Under the pieces are notes generated by a model that saw only the letters and a list, made by a program, of their open reading frames with translations, did not search any database and was not told the DNA's origin. Position numbers and translations under genes: made by a program. 64,000 nucleotides of DNA from Gryllotalpicola ginsengisoli DSM 22003 (GTDB taxonomy: Bacteria; Actinomycetota; Actinomycetes; Actinomycetales; Microbacteriaceae), in the NCBI RefSeq assembly GCF_000419445.1, contig NZ_AULK01000005.1, positions 186,001 through 250,000 on the forward strand, given 5' to 3'. Shown in pieces: positions 1-7,809 of the stretch (the first letter of the stretch is position 1; every line of letters begins with the position of its first letter).

Positions 1-159
1 GGTGAGGTCGTGGTCACGGACGGCGCGTTCGGCGAGACGAAGGAAGCGCTCGGCGGCTACTACGTGATCGAGGCCGACGACGAAGCCACGGCGCTCGAGG
101 TCGCGTCGCATGTGCCGGCGCCGGGCGGCTTCGTCGAGCTGCGCCCGATCGCCGAGTAG
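1..159 (+). CDS. YCII/DGPF-domain protein, C-terminal fragment
   Basis: Only the last 52 residues are in the window; the gene starts before position 1. The fragment reads GEVVVTDGAFGETKEALGGY and ends PGGFVELRPIAE, which fits the C-terminal half of the YCII-related (DGPF) family: a small ferredoxin-like fold protein of unknown biochemical role. The next gene, 8 bp downstream on the same strand, is an ECF sigma factor with a long C-terminal extension. DGPF proteins and this sigma group (ECF42-like) are known to be neighbours, so the pair probably forms one unit. Family assignment rests on pattern recognition of a partial sequence. Confidence 0.75.
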   Translation, partial: GEVVVTDGAFGETKEALGGYYVIEADDEATALEVASHVPAPGGFVELRPIAE

Positions 160-167
160 GCAGAACC

Positions 168-1439
168 ATGGGCACGGATGCCGCGGCCGGCGCCTCCTCG
201 CATCCGGGAGCCCGCCGCGCCGAGGCCGAGGCGGCGGTCGCCCGCGCCCACGCCTCGGAGTGGACCTTCGTGCTCGCCGCCGCGGCGCGGGTGGCCGGCG
301 ACCTCGACGCGGCCGAGGATTGCGTGCAGGACGCCTACGCCCAGGCGCTCGTGCACTGGGCGCGGGACGGGGTGCCGGCCCGGCCCGGCGCCTGGCTGAC
401 CACGGTCGCCACGCGTCGGGCGCTCGAGCTGCATCGGCGCGCGGCCACCCTCGCCCGCAAGCTGCCGCTGCTCGTGCCCGACCCCGTCGACGAGCTGCCC
501 GAGGCGTACGAGTTCCCCGACGAGCGGCTGCGGCTCGTGTTCACCTGCTGCCATCCCGCGCTCGCGCTCGAGGCGCAGGTCGCGCTGACGCTCCGCTTCG
601 TCTGCGGGCTCAGCACGGCCGAGGTCGCCCGCGCCTTCCTCGTCAAGGAGGCGACGATGCAGGCGCGGCTCACCCGGGCGAAGAAGAAGATCGCCGAGAC
701 GCGCATCCCCTACCGGGTTCCCGACGCCGCCGAGCTGCCCGAGCGGCTCGCCGCCGTGCTCGAGGTGGTGCATCTGGTCTACACGAGCGGGCACACCGCC
801 GCCGCGGGCGCCGGGCTGACCCGGCTCGACCTCGCCGAGCGAGGCATCGCCCTGGCGCGGATGCTGCGGGCGCTGCTTCCCCGCGACCCCGATGTGGCGG
901 GGCTGCTCGCCCTCACCCTGCTCACCGAGGCCCGCCGCGCCGCCCGCACCGACGCCGACGGCCGTCTCGTGCTGCTCGAAGACCAGGATCGCGCGCTGTG
1001 GAACCATGAGCTCATCGCCGCCGGGCAGCAGCTCGTCGAGCAGGCGCTGCGCACCCCGCCCGCCGGGCGCTACACGCTGATGGCGGCCATCGCGGCGCTG
1101 CACGACGAGGCGCCGAGCTGGACCGAGACCGACTGGCCGCAGATCCTCGCCCTCTACGACCTGCTGCTGCGGCGCTGGCCGTCGACGGTCGTGGCGCTGA
1201 ATCGAGCCGTCGCGGTGAGCTTCGTCGAAGGACCCGCCGAGGCGCTCGCGCTCGTCGACGGGCTCGCCGAAGACCCCTCCCTCGCCACCTACCCGTACCT
1301 CGCCGCGACCCGCGCCGACCTGCTGCGCCGACTCGGCGAGACGGATGCCGCCGCGGCGGCCTACGAGGAGGCGCTGCTGCTGACCGCCAACGAGGTCGAG
1401 GCGCAGTTCCTCTCCGCGAGGCTCGCCGACCTGCGCTGA
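168..1439 (+). CDS. ECF sigma factor with C-terminal extension (ECF42-like)
   Basis: 423 residues, about twice the length of a minimal ECF sigma factor. Sigma region 2 lies at about residues 25-95 (AAEDCVQDAYAQAL) and region 4 at about 130-180, with the helix-turn-helix around LSTAEVARAFLVKEATMQARL. The signature DERLRLVFTCCHPAL lies between them. The remaining ~240 residues are helical and TPR-like (ALYDLLLRRWPS, AAAAAYEEALLL), as in the SigJ/ECF42 group, where the extension is thought to take part in control; no anti-sigma gene is adjacent. The ATG lies 8 bp after the stop of the DGPF gene, so the two are likely cotranscribed. The target promoters cannot be read from this window. Confidence 0.88.
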   Translation: MGTDAAAGASSHPGARRAEAEAAVARAHASEWTFVLAAAARVAGDLDAAEDCVQDAYAQALVHWARDGVPARPGAWLTTVATRRALELHRRAATLARKLPLLVPDPVDELPEAYEFPDERLRLVFTCCHPALALEAQVALTLRFVCGLSTAEVARAFLVKEATMQARLTRAKKKIAETRIPYRVPDAAELPERLAAVLEVVHLVYTSGHTAAAGAGLTRLDLAERGIALARMLRALLPRDPDVAGLLALTLLTEARRAARTDADGRLVLLEDQDRALWNHELIAAGQQLVEQALRTPPAGRYTLMAAIAALHDEAPSWTETDWPQILALYDLLLRRWPSTVVALNRAVAVSFVEGPAEALALVDGLAEDPSLATYPYLAATRADLLRRLGETDAAAAAYEEALLLTANEVEAQFLSARLADLR

Positions 1440-1523
1440 CGGTGCACCGAGGCGACCCGCGATGGGCTTCTGGGGCGCCGAAACGCCATCACGCGTCGCC
1501 TCGGCGGGGGTGTGGAACGCGAA

Positions 1524-1549
1524 GGGGCCCCGCCTTCCGGCGGGGCCCC
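1524..1549. terminator. GC-rich hairpin after the sigma factor gene
   Basis: Perfect inverted repeat with 11-bp arms (GGGGCCCCGCC and GGCGGGGCCCC) around a 4-nt loop, 85 bp after the sigma factor stop. It has no T-run, as is common for actinobacterial terminators. It could serve both convergent genes. Confidence 0.6.
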
Positions 1550-1561
1550 AGCGCGGTGCGA

Positions 1562-1703
1562 CCCTTCGAGACGCGCTACGCGCTCCTCAGGGACCACCCT
1601 TCGAGACGCGCTGACGCGCTCCTCAGGGACCGCCCTTCGAGACGCGCTACGCGCTCCTCAGGGACCGCCCTTCGAGACGCGCTGACGCGCTCCTCAGGGA
1701 GCG
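1562..1703. repeat. Four tandem copies of a 35/36-bp palindromic repeat
   Basis: Units start at 1562, 1597, 1633 and 1668. Each begins CCCTTCGAGACGCG and ends CGCGCTCCTCAGGGA. Odd units have CTA and even units CTGA at the centre, so unit length alternates 35, 36, 35, 36. Each unit can fold: GAG-CGCG pairs with CGCG-CTC, and the outer CCCT pairs with AGGG. The block stops 1 bp before the stop codon of the substrate-binding protein gene and could act as its terminator. Elements of this kind are scattered between genes in related Microbacteriaceae (from general knowledge, not checked here). Confidence 0.9.
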
Positions 1704-1704
1704 C

Positions 1705-2964
1705 CTAGTTCTTGGTCAGGTCGCCGAACTCCGCCGACTCGAACGTGTTCGAGTTGTCCTTGTTGTACTTGTAGATGGAGATGTAGGCCTGGCCGGGGTC
1801 GCCGTTGTCCTGGAAGGAGATGGGACCCGACAGACCCTGGTAGTGGATCGACTTGCCGTCCTTGATCAGGTCGGCGCAGGCGGAGAAGGTCTTGCAGTCG
1901 GTGTCACCCGAGGTGATGGACTGCAGGTTGTCCTTCAACGTCGTGCCGTCGGTCGCCCCGCCCTTCAGCGCCGCCAGGGCCATCACCACGACCCCGTCGT
2001 ACGTCTCCGGGGCGTACGACCACGCCTGCAGCTCCTTGGCGCCGTCCTTCTTGGCCTGGGCCTGCAGACGCTTCTTGAAGTCGTCGGTCGCCTGGTTGCC
2101 CGGGTTGGTGAACTGGGCGCCCTCGATCGAGACGTCCTTGTACGTCGGGTCGATGACGCCGAAGTTGCCGTCGGAGCCGTAGAAGTTCTTGAAGTCGAAG
2201 CCGGCGGTCTCGAGCAGCGGCGCGATCTTCTTGATCTGGTCGAAGGTGATCGCGACGAGCGCGTCGGGGTTCGGCGCCAGCACCGTGTTCACCTCGGAGG
2301 AGAAGTCGCTCGCGTTCGGGTCGAAGGCCGTGTACGAGGCGACCGTGACGCCCTGCGCCTCGAGCGAGGCCTTCACGTTCTTGGCGAGACCGGAGCCGTA
2401 GGAGTCGTTCTGGTACAGGATCGACACGTTCGTGTGCCCGTCCTTCGCGACCTTCTCGCCGAGCACCTTGCCCTGGAGCACGTCGGAGGGCGCGTCGCGC
2501 CAGAAGTATCCGTTGTCGTCGTCGCTGGACAGGTCGGGCGAGGTGTTCGCCGGCGAGAACAGCAGGGTCTTCGCGCTGGTGACCTGCTTGAGCACCGTCA
2601 GCGTCACGGACGACGACTCGGCGCCGAGGATCGCGGTGTTGCCCGCCGCCAGCAGCGAGGTCACCGACTGGGTGGCGATGTTGGTGCTCGTGTCACCCGA
2701 GTCCTTCTGGGTGATGTCGATCTTGATGCCCTTGTTCGCCTTGTTGATGTCGGCCACGGCGAGGTTGGACGCCTCGATCGCGGGCGGGCCGAGCGTGGCG
2801 AGGGTGCCGGTCTGCGGCAGGATGGTGCCCAGCTTGAGCGTCAGATCGCCCGACTTGTCGCCGCCAGAGGACGACGAGGTCGAGCATCCGCTCAGTGCGA
2901 GGGCAGCCGCACCGAGGACGGCGATGGCGCCGACGGTCAGGCGGAGAGAGCGCTTCGTGCTCAT
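1705..2964 (-). CDS. Branched-chain amino acid-type ABC substrate-binding lipoprotein
   Basis: 419 residues. A lipoprotein signal peptide with lipobox LSGC places the lipidated Cys at residue 27, followed by a Ser/Gly-rich tether. The rest is a periplasmic-binding-protein fold of the LivJ/Peripla_BP_6 type (LKLGTILPQTGTLATLGPP near the mature start, LGAESSSVTL in the ligand region). It should bind an amino acid or similar solute outside the membrane and pass it to an ABC permease. No permease or ATPase gene is adjacent, so it is an orphan here. An AAAGGAG ribosome site lies 5 nt before the ATG. The tandem palindromic repeat block starts right after the stop. Confidence 0.9.
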   Translation of the reverse strand: MSTKRSLRLTVGAIAVLGAAALALSGCSTSSSSGGDKSGDLTLKLGTILPQTGTLATLGPPAIEASNLAVADINKANKGIKIDITQKDSGDTSTNIATQSVTSLLAAGNTAILGAESSSVTLTVLKQVTSAKTLLFSPANTSPDLSSDDDNGYFWRDAPSDVLQGKVLGEKVAKDGHTNVSILYQNDSYGSGLAKNVKASLEAQGVTVASYTAFDPNASDFSSEVNTVLAPNPDALVAITFDQIKKIAPLLETAGFDFKNFYGSDGNFGVIDPTYKDVSIEGAQFTNPGNQATDDFKKRLQAQAKKDGAKELQAWSYAPETYDGVVVMALAALKGGATDGTTLKDNLQSITSGDTDCKTFSACADLIKDGKSIHYQGLSGPISFQDNGDPGQAYISIYKYNKDNSNTFESAEFGDLTKN

Positions 2965-3072
2965 GCTGCTCCTTTGAGAGGAATGTGTGCGTGTGTGCGT
3001 GCCGAACGAGGGCGGGATCGCCCTGGTTGGTACCGCACGCTATGCCGTCAATGGCTTTGTTGTGAATCCTGG

Positions 3073-3092
3073 GTGTTACGGCCGTGTAACAC
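3073..3092. promoter_or_regulatory. Inverted repeat over the rarD stop codon
   Basis: GTGTTAC and GTAACAC arms (7 bp, perfect) flank the 6-nt GGCCGT. It overlaps the rarD stop and lies 108 bp upstream of the substrate-binding protein gene on the same strand. It could be a short terminator or an operator; the sequence does not decide. Confidence 0.35.
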
Positions 3093-4005
3093 GTCGGGCG
3101 CCGGGGCGGCGCGTGGTCGCGATGAGATCCGCGACGAGCAGCAGGAGCGCCGCCCACACCAGGGCGAAGCCGACCCAGCGCTCCGGCTGCATCCGCTCGT
3201 GCAGCAGGACGACGCCGACGAGGAACTGCAGGATCGGCGTCAGGTACTGGATCAGGCCCAGGTCGACGAGCGGCAGCCGCCTGGCCGCGGCCGCGTACAG
3301 GAGCAGGGGCACGGCGGTGACCACCCCGGCCGCCATCAGCAGCAGGGCGTGACCGGCACCGTGCGCGGCGAAGGTCACGCCGCCCGAGGCGCCCGAGACG
3401 CCCAGCACGATCAGCTCGACGGCGGCCACCGGCGAGAGCCACGCGGTCTCCAGCGCCAGTCCCGAGAGCGCGCCGATCGAGCGGCCGACCCGGTTCTTCA
3501 CCAGCCCGTACAAGCCGAACGAGAACGCGAGCGTGAGCGCGATCCACGGGAAGCGGCCGTAGGCGAAGGTGAGCACGCCGATCGCGACGATGCTGATTCC
3601 GACGGCCACCCACTGCAGCACCCGCAGCCGCTCGCGCAGCACGATGACGCCGAGGAACACCGTCACCACAGGGTTGATGAAGTAGCCGAGGGCGGCTTCG
3701 ACGACGTGGCCGCTCAGCGTGGCGAAGATGTAGACGGTCCAGTTGATGAAGATGAGCAGCCCTGCGGCGCCCATGGTGAACACGAGGCGCGGACTGCGTC
3801 GGGCGGCGCCCAGCGTGCGCCATCCGTGCGTCGCGGTCAGCGCGATCGCGCAGAACACGAGCGAGAACAGGATGCGCCAGGCCACCACCTCGACCGCGCC
3901 CGCCGGCGCGAGCAGCAGGAAGTAGACCGGCAGCAGCCCCCACAGCAGGTAGGCGAGGACACCGTGGATCAGGCCGCTGCGGTGCGCGGTGTCATGGTCG
4001 GGCAC
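3076..4005 (-). CDS. rarD: EamA-family transporter RarD
   Basis: 309 residues, ten predicted hydrophobic helices, two EamA repeats. The N-terminus GVLAYLLWGLLPVYFLLL and AWRILFSLVF match RarD, a drug/metabolite exporter of the inner membrane whose substrate is unsettled. The GTG start is preferred because a TAGTGT box ends 7 nt before it and there is no Shine-Dalgarno, the leaderless pattern seen repeatedly in this window. It stands alone between groES and the substrate-binding protein gene. Confidence 0.88.
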   Translation of the reverse strand: MPDHDTAHRSGLIHGVLAYLLWGLLPVYFLLLAPAGAVEVVAWRILFSLVFCAIALTATHGWRTLGAARRSPRLVFTMGAAGLLIFINWTVYIFATLSGHVVEAALGYFINPVVTVFLGVIVLRERLRVLQWVAVGISIVAIGVLTFAYGRFPWIALTLAFSFGLYGLVKNRVGRSIGALSGLALETAWLSPVAAVELIVLGVSGASGGVTFAAHGAGHALLLMAAGVVTAVPLLLYAAAARRLPLVDLGLIQYLTPILQFLVGVVLLHERMQPERWVGFALVWAALLLLVADLIATTRRPGARRVTRP

Positions 4006-4012
4006 CCGTTAA

Positions 4013-4018
4013 ACACTA
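4013..4018 (-). promoter_or_regulatory. -10 box of rarD (leaderless)
   Basis: Minus-strand TAGTGT with 7 nt to the GTG start, which puts the transcription start at or next to the start codon. No clear -35 was found. Confidence 0.5.
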
Positions 4019-4064
4019 GGGGCCCGAGCCGACCGGCCCGGACCCCTGTGGCGTCTGTGCGTTA

Positions 4065-4361
4065 CTAGCGCTCCACGACCGCGAGCACGTCGCGGGCCGA
4101 GAGGACCAGGAACTCGTCGCTGCCGAACTTGACCTCGGTGCCGCCGTAGCGCGAGTAGATGACGCGGTCGCCGACTGCGACGTCGAGCGGCACGCGGTTG
4201 CCGTTGTCGTCGATGCGACCGGGGCCGACGGCGACGACCTCGCCCTCCTGCGGCTTCTCCTTCGCGGTGTCGGGGATCACGAGACCCGACGCGGTGGTCG
4301 TCTCTGCCTCGACCTGCTTGATGACGATGCGATCCTCGAGCGGCTTGATGGAGACCGACAC
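4065..4361 (-). CDS. groES: Co-chaperonin GroES (Hsp10)
   Basis: 98 residues, full length. It starts [15 protein letters not shown] and contains the mobile-loop segment ([18 protein letters not shown]) and [16 protein letters not shown]. It forms the heptameric lid of the GroEL folding chamber in the cytoplasm. The gene stands alone; no groEL follows, which is usual in Actinobacteria where a groEL copy lies elsewhere. The GTG start follows an AAAGAGG ribosome site. Two CIRCE operators sit on its promoter, so HrcA repression with heat induction is expected. Confidence 0.97.
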   Translation of the reverse strand: MSVSIKPLEDRIVIKQVEAETTTASGLVIPDTAKEKPQEGEVVAVGPGRIDDNGNRVPLDVAVGDRVIYSRYGGTEVKFGSDEFLVLSARDVLAVVER

Positions 4362-4400
4362 GGTAGACCTCTTTCTTGTACGGTGTACTCAAGACATGGG

Positions 4401-4427
4401 TTAGCACACTCGGAGTGAGAGTGCTAA
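4401..4427. promoter_or_regulatory. CIRCE operator 1 of groES
   Basis: TTAGCACAC-N9-GAGTGCTAA, one mismatch from the CIRCE consensus (TTAGCACTC-N9-GAGTGCTAA) bound by HrcA. It starts 5 bp past the -10 box, so it covers the likely transcription start. Confidence 0.92.
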
Positions 4428-4432
4428 GCCCG

Positions 4433-4462
4433 AGTCTAGGACCGACGCTGGCACTCCTGCAA
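4433..4462 (-). promoter_or_regulatory. groES promoter
   Basis: On the minus strand, TTGCAG (4457-4462) and TAGACT (4433-4438) are separated by 18 bp: a good sigma-A-type promoter. The -35 is inside the second CIRCE-like operator and the first CIRCE begins just downstream of the -10. Confidence 0.7.
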
Positions 4463-4473
4463 GGTGAGTGCCA
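4449..4473. promoter_or_regulatory. CIRCE-like operator 2 of groES
   Basis: TGGCACTC-N9-GAGTGCCA, a perfect inverted repeat with CIRCE spacing, differing from the consensus at the TTA/GG edge. It overlaps the -35 box. Confidence 0.8.
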
Positions 4474-4498
4474 AAACGACGAGCGAGGTGATGATCGG

Positions 4499-5695
4499 AT
4501 GCTTCGCGCCGAACTCATCGAACTGCTCAGTCCCGAGGGGCTGCGTCTGCTCGACAGCCTGCCGCCGTACGAGTCGCGCCGTGACGTGGTGCAGCTGGTC
4601 GCCGAGCTGCGCGCCCAGGGCCACTCCCCCTCGCTCGTGGCGGCCGTGCTCACCCAGGCGAAGCTGCGGGGGAAGGCCGGCGGCCCGGCCGGGAAGTTCG
4701 GCGACTTCGCCTCGCGCATGCTGTTCACCGAGGCCGGCCTCGAGCAGGCCACGCGGCTGAACGTCGCCGCCCGGCATGCGGCCCGGTACCGCGACGCGGG
4801 CGTCGAGACCGTGGCCGATCTCGGCTGCGGCATCGGCGGCGACGCGATGGCGCTCGCCGCCCTCGGGCTGCGGGTGACGGCCGTCGACCGCGACGAGGTG
4901 ACGGCGGCGATCGCCTCCTACAATCTCGCGCCGTTCGACGACGCGGTCGTGGAGCACGGCGACGCCGAGGACTTCGACATCTCGCGGGTCGACGCGCTGT
5001 GGCTCGACCCGGCCCGCCGCACCGCCGGTCACTCCGACACCCGCCGGCTGCGCTCCACCGACGACTGGTCGCCGTCGCTGGACTGGATCTTCAACGCCGC
5101 GAGCCGCATGCCGGTCGGGGTCAAGCTCGGGCCCGCCTTTGACCGCGACCTGATCCCCGGCTCGGCCGAGGCGCAGTGGGTCTCCGTCGGCGGCCAGGTC
5201 GTCGAGCTCGGGCTGTGGTTCGGGCCGCTCGCCCGCCCCGGCGTCACCCGCGCCGCCCTGCTGCTCGGCACCGGCGGTGCGCACGAGTTGACCGCCGCCG
5301 CCGACGCGCCCGACGAGCCGGCAGGCGCACTCGGCGACTACCTCTACGAGCCCGACGGCGCCGTGATCCGCGCCCGGCTGATCGGCGACCTCGCGCGCTC
5401 GCTCGGCGGCCGCATGATCGGCGACGGCATCGCCTACCTCACCGCCGACGCGCCGCACCCGACCCCGTTCGCGCAGGGCTTCCGCATCGTCGACGAGCTG
5501 CCCTACGCCGAGAAGCAACTCAGGCAGGCGCTGCGCGCCCGCGGCATCGGCGCGCTCGAGATCAAGAAGCGCGGCGTCGACGTCGACCCCGCGAAGCTGC
5601 GCACCCGGCTCGCCCTGAAGGGCGACACGGCGGCCACGCTGATCCTCACCCGGGTCGCGGGGCGGCACACCGCGCTGCTCGCCGAGCGCCTGTGA
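4499..5695 (+). CDS. Class I SAM-dependent methyltransferase with THUMP-like domain
   Basis: 398 residues. A helical N-terminal region (about 1-95) is followed by a Rossmann methyltransferase core with motif I DLGCGIGGDAMALAALG (about 107-123) and the acidic VDRDEVTAA. The motif LDPARR stands at the catalytic position and a THUMP-like segment follows at the C-terminus (IKKRGVDVDPAKLR). Relatives are annotated as THUMP-like methyltransferases and may act on RNA; the substrate is unknown. The open frame extends upstream, but the ATG at 4499 is chosen because GAGGTGA precedes it by 8 nt and the upstream part would cover the CIRCE sites. It is divergent from groES. Confidence 0.85.
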   Translation: MLRAELIELLSPEGLRLLDSLPPYESRRDVVQLVAELRAQGHSPSLVAAVLTQAKLRGKAGGPAGKFGDFASRMLFTEAGLEQATRLNVAARHAARYRDAGVETVADLGCGIGGDAMALAALGLRVTAVDRDEVTAAIASYNLAPFDDAVVEHGDAEDFDISRVDALWLDPARRTAGHSDTRRLRSTDDWSPSLDWIFNAASRMPVGVKLGPAFDRDLIPGSAEAQWVSVGGQVVELGLWFGPLARPGVTRAALLLGTGGAHELTAAADAPDEPAGALGDYLYEPDGAVIRARLIGDLARSLGGRMIGDGIAYLTADAPHPTPFAQGFRIVDELPYAEKQLRQALRARGIGALEIKKRGVDVDPAKLRTRLALKGDTAATLILTRVAGRHTALLAERL

Positions 5696-5704
5696 GCGCA
5701 CAGA

Positions 5705-5736
5705 CGGATGCCCCAGGCGCCGGCCCGGGGCATCCG
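5705..5736. terminator. Bidirectional terminator hairpin
   Basis: CGGATGCCCC and GGGGCATCCG arms (10 bp, perfect) with a 12-nt loop, lying between two convergent stop codons at 5695 and 5753. Confidence 0.75.
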
Positions 5737-5752
5737 ATCGCCGCGTCGCGGG

Positions 5753-6640
5753 TCAGGAGGAGTAGGAGTACGAGCTGCTGGTGCACTCGCCGGGGTTGCT
5801 CGAGCAGTACGCGCTGACGGCGGCCACGATCAGGATGACGACGATGATGCCGACCACGATCAGCCCGACGCCCAGCCACAGGCCCCACAGCGCCATGCCG
5901 CGGCCCTTCTCGCCGGTGCGCTTGATCTGCCCGAGCGAGAGAGCGCCTGTGATGATGCCGACGATCGGGCCGATGAACAGGAAGCCGATGAAGTTCGACA
6001 GGGTGGCGATCAGCGAGACGATGGCCAGCACGTTGGTGCGCGGGCCGTTATGCGGCGGGCCGTACGGGGACGGGCCGCCGGGAGCGCCGTAGCCCGGTGC
6101 GCCGTAGCCAGGCGCACCGTAGCCAGGCGTGCCGTAGCCGGGGGCGCCGTAGCCCGGAGGCGGAGGGGCCGAGGTCTGCGGGCCGCCGGGGGCGCCGTAG
6201 CCGGCGCCGGGCGGCGGAGGCGGCGGCGCGTCGGACGACGGCGCGCCGGCCTGCGGCTGCGATTCCCCGGGGCGGTACGCGCCCGGCTCGCCCGAGGGCG
6301 GGGTCGCCGCGGAGTACGACGGCGGGCCGGGCGGCGTCGGTGCCGACGGCGGCTCGTAGCCGGGCGGGGCGGGCGGGGCCGGCGGCTCGGGCGGCATCGG
6401 CGGCCCCGGAGGCGTCGGCGGGTCGAACGGGGCGGGCGGCTCGAACGGCGGCAGCGGCTCCTCGGGCGTCGGCGGTGCGGGCGGCTGCGGCTCCTCGGGG
6501 GTGGGCGTCGGCTCGGGCTCGCCCGGCGTGGTGGGCTCGGGGGCGGGGCCGGGGGTGGTGGGCTCGGGCGGTGTCACCGGGACGTCCGGCCCGGGTTCGC
6601 CGGGCTCGACGGGATCGGTCGGTTTGCGCGGATCGGACAT
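5753..6640 (-). CDS. Proline-rich DUF4190-like membrane protein
   Basis: 295 residues. Residues 1 to about 185 are low-complexity Pro/Gly/Glu sequence, with PEPTTPG-type repeats first and then five GYGAPGYG-type repeats. A DUF4190-like C-terminal domain follows, with two hydrophobic helices (VLAIVSLIATLSNFIGFLFI and a helix near LWLGVGLIVVGIIVVIL) and the motif GPIVGIITGALSLGQIKRTGEKGRGMALWG between them. Such proteins are common in Actinobacteria and have no settled function. The ATG at 6640 follows AGGGGG. The frame stays open upstream into tsaD antisense-free sequence, but no codon bias or ribosome site supports a longer protein. Confidence 0.82.
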   Translation of the reverse strand: MSDPRKPTDPVEPGEPGPDVPVTPPEPTTPGPAPEPTTPGEPEPTPTPEEPQPPAPPTPEEPLPPFEPPAPFDPPTPPGPPMPPEPPAPPAPPGYEPPSAPTPPGPPSYSAATPPSGEPGAYRPGESQPQAGAPSSDAPPPPPPGAGYGAPGGPQTSAPPPPGYGAPGYGTPGYGAPGYGAPGYGAPGGPSPYGPPHNGPRTNVLAIVSLIATLSNFIGFLFIGPIVGIITGALSLGQIKRTGEKGRGMALWGLWLGVGLIVVGIIVVILIVAAVSAYCSSNPGECTSSSYSYSS

Positions 6641-6741
6641 CGGTCCCCCTTCTCTGCAGCGCGCGGGAGCACGCCGCGGTCCCGCCCATCGTCCCAGCCC
6701 GTTCGGAAGGGTGTCAACGAGCCGCGCCCGCCGCGGAAATG

Positions 6742-7809
6742 TCAGGCGACCTGGATATCCGTCACGGGCAGAGTCGAGTCCGCGCCGAAGCGGAGCGAGG
6801 AGGGCCCGTGCCCGGCCATGATCAGCTGCGCGGCGAGCGCCGCGATCATCGCGCCGTTGTCGGTGCACAGAGACAGGGCGGGGATGCGCAGCTCGATGCC
6901 CGCCGCCGCGCAGCGCTCCGTGGCGACCTCGCGCAGACGGCGGTTCGCGACCACGCCGCCGCCGAGCAGCAGCCGGGGCACGCCGCGGTCGCGGCAGGCG
7001 TTCACGGCCTTGCTGACGAGCACGTCGACCACGGCCTCGCGGAACGAGGCGGCGACGTCGGCGACGGGCACCGGCTGCGAGGCATCCGCTCTCTGCTCGA
7101 CCCAGCGGGCGACGGCGGTCTTGAGCCCCGAGAAGGAGAAGTCGTAGCGGTGCCGTTCCAGATCCTTGGGCAGGCTGAGCCCGCGCGGGAAGCGGATCGC
7201 GGCCGGGTCGCCGCCCTCGGCGGCCTTGTCGATCTGCGGGCCGCCCGGGTAGGGCAGGCCGAGGATCCGCGCGACTTTGTCGAACGCCTCGCCCGCCGCG
7301 TCGTCGATCGTCTCGCCGAGCAGCTCGACGTCGGCGGTCAGGTCGCGCACGTGCAAGAGGCTCGTGTGGCCGCCCGAGACGAGCAGGGCGATGGTGGGCA
7401 GTTCGATCGGATGCCCCGGGCCGCCGGCCGCATCGAGCACGTCGGCTCCGACGTGGCCGACGAGGTGGTTCACCGCGTAGAGCGGTTTGCCGAGCGAGAC
7501 GGCGAGCGCCTTGGCGGCGCCGACGCCGACCATCAGGGCTCCGGCGAGGCCCGGGCCGCTGGTCACGGCGACGGCGTCGAGGTCGGCGAGCTCGACCTGC
7601 GCCTCGGCGAGCGCCGCCTCGAGGGTCGGCCCCATCGCCTCGAGGTGGGCACGGGCGGCGACCTCGGGCACGACGCCGCCGTAGCGGGCGTGCTCGTCCA
7701 TGCTGCTGGCGATGGTGTTGGCGAGCAGGCGGGTGCCGCGCACGATGCCGACCCCGGTCTCGTCGCAGCTGGTCTCGATGCCGAGCACGAGCGGCGCGTC
7801 GCGGTTCAC
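6742..7809 (-). CDS. tsaD: tRNA threonylcarbamoyladenosine transferase TsaD
   Basis: 355 residues. It starts with [16 protein letters not shown] (ASKHA fold phosphate-1 motif) and has the metal-binding VNHLVGHV helix, [16 protein letters not shown] and the C-terminal [12 protein letters not shown]. With TsaB and TsaE it transfers threonylcarbamoyl to A37 of ANN-decoding tRNAs (t6A), an essential cytoplasmic reaction. The GTG start overlaps the rimI stop (GTGA), so translation is coupled. Order tsaB-rimI-tsaD is standard. tsaE lies 8.7 kb away across the 5-oxoproline islet. Confidence 0.97.
   Translation of the reverse strand: MNRDAPLVLGIETSCDETGVGIVRGTRLLANTIASSMDEHARYGGVVPEVAARAHLEAMGPTLEAALAEAQVELADLDAVAVTSGPGLAGALMVGVGAAKALAVSLGKPLYAVNHLVGHVGADVLDAAGGPGHPIELPTIALLVSGGHTSLLHVRDLTADVELLGETIDDAAGEAFDKVARILGLPYPGGPQIDKAAEGGDPAAIRFPRGLSLPKDLERHRYDFSFSGLKTAVARWVEQRADASQPVPVADVAASFREAVVDVLVSKAVNACRDRGVPRLLLGGGVVANRRLREVATERCAAAGIELRIPALSLCTDNGAMIAALAAQLIMAGHGPSSLRFGADSTLPVTDIQVA

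Noticed and set aside
1562-1703. CRISPR array
   Set aside because: Units are directly adjacent with no unique spacers, and each is itself palindromic. No cas gene is near.
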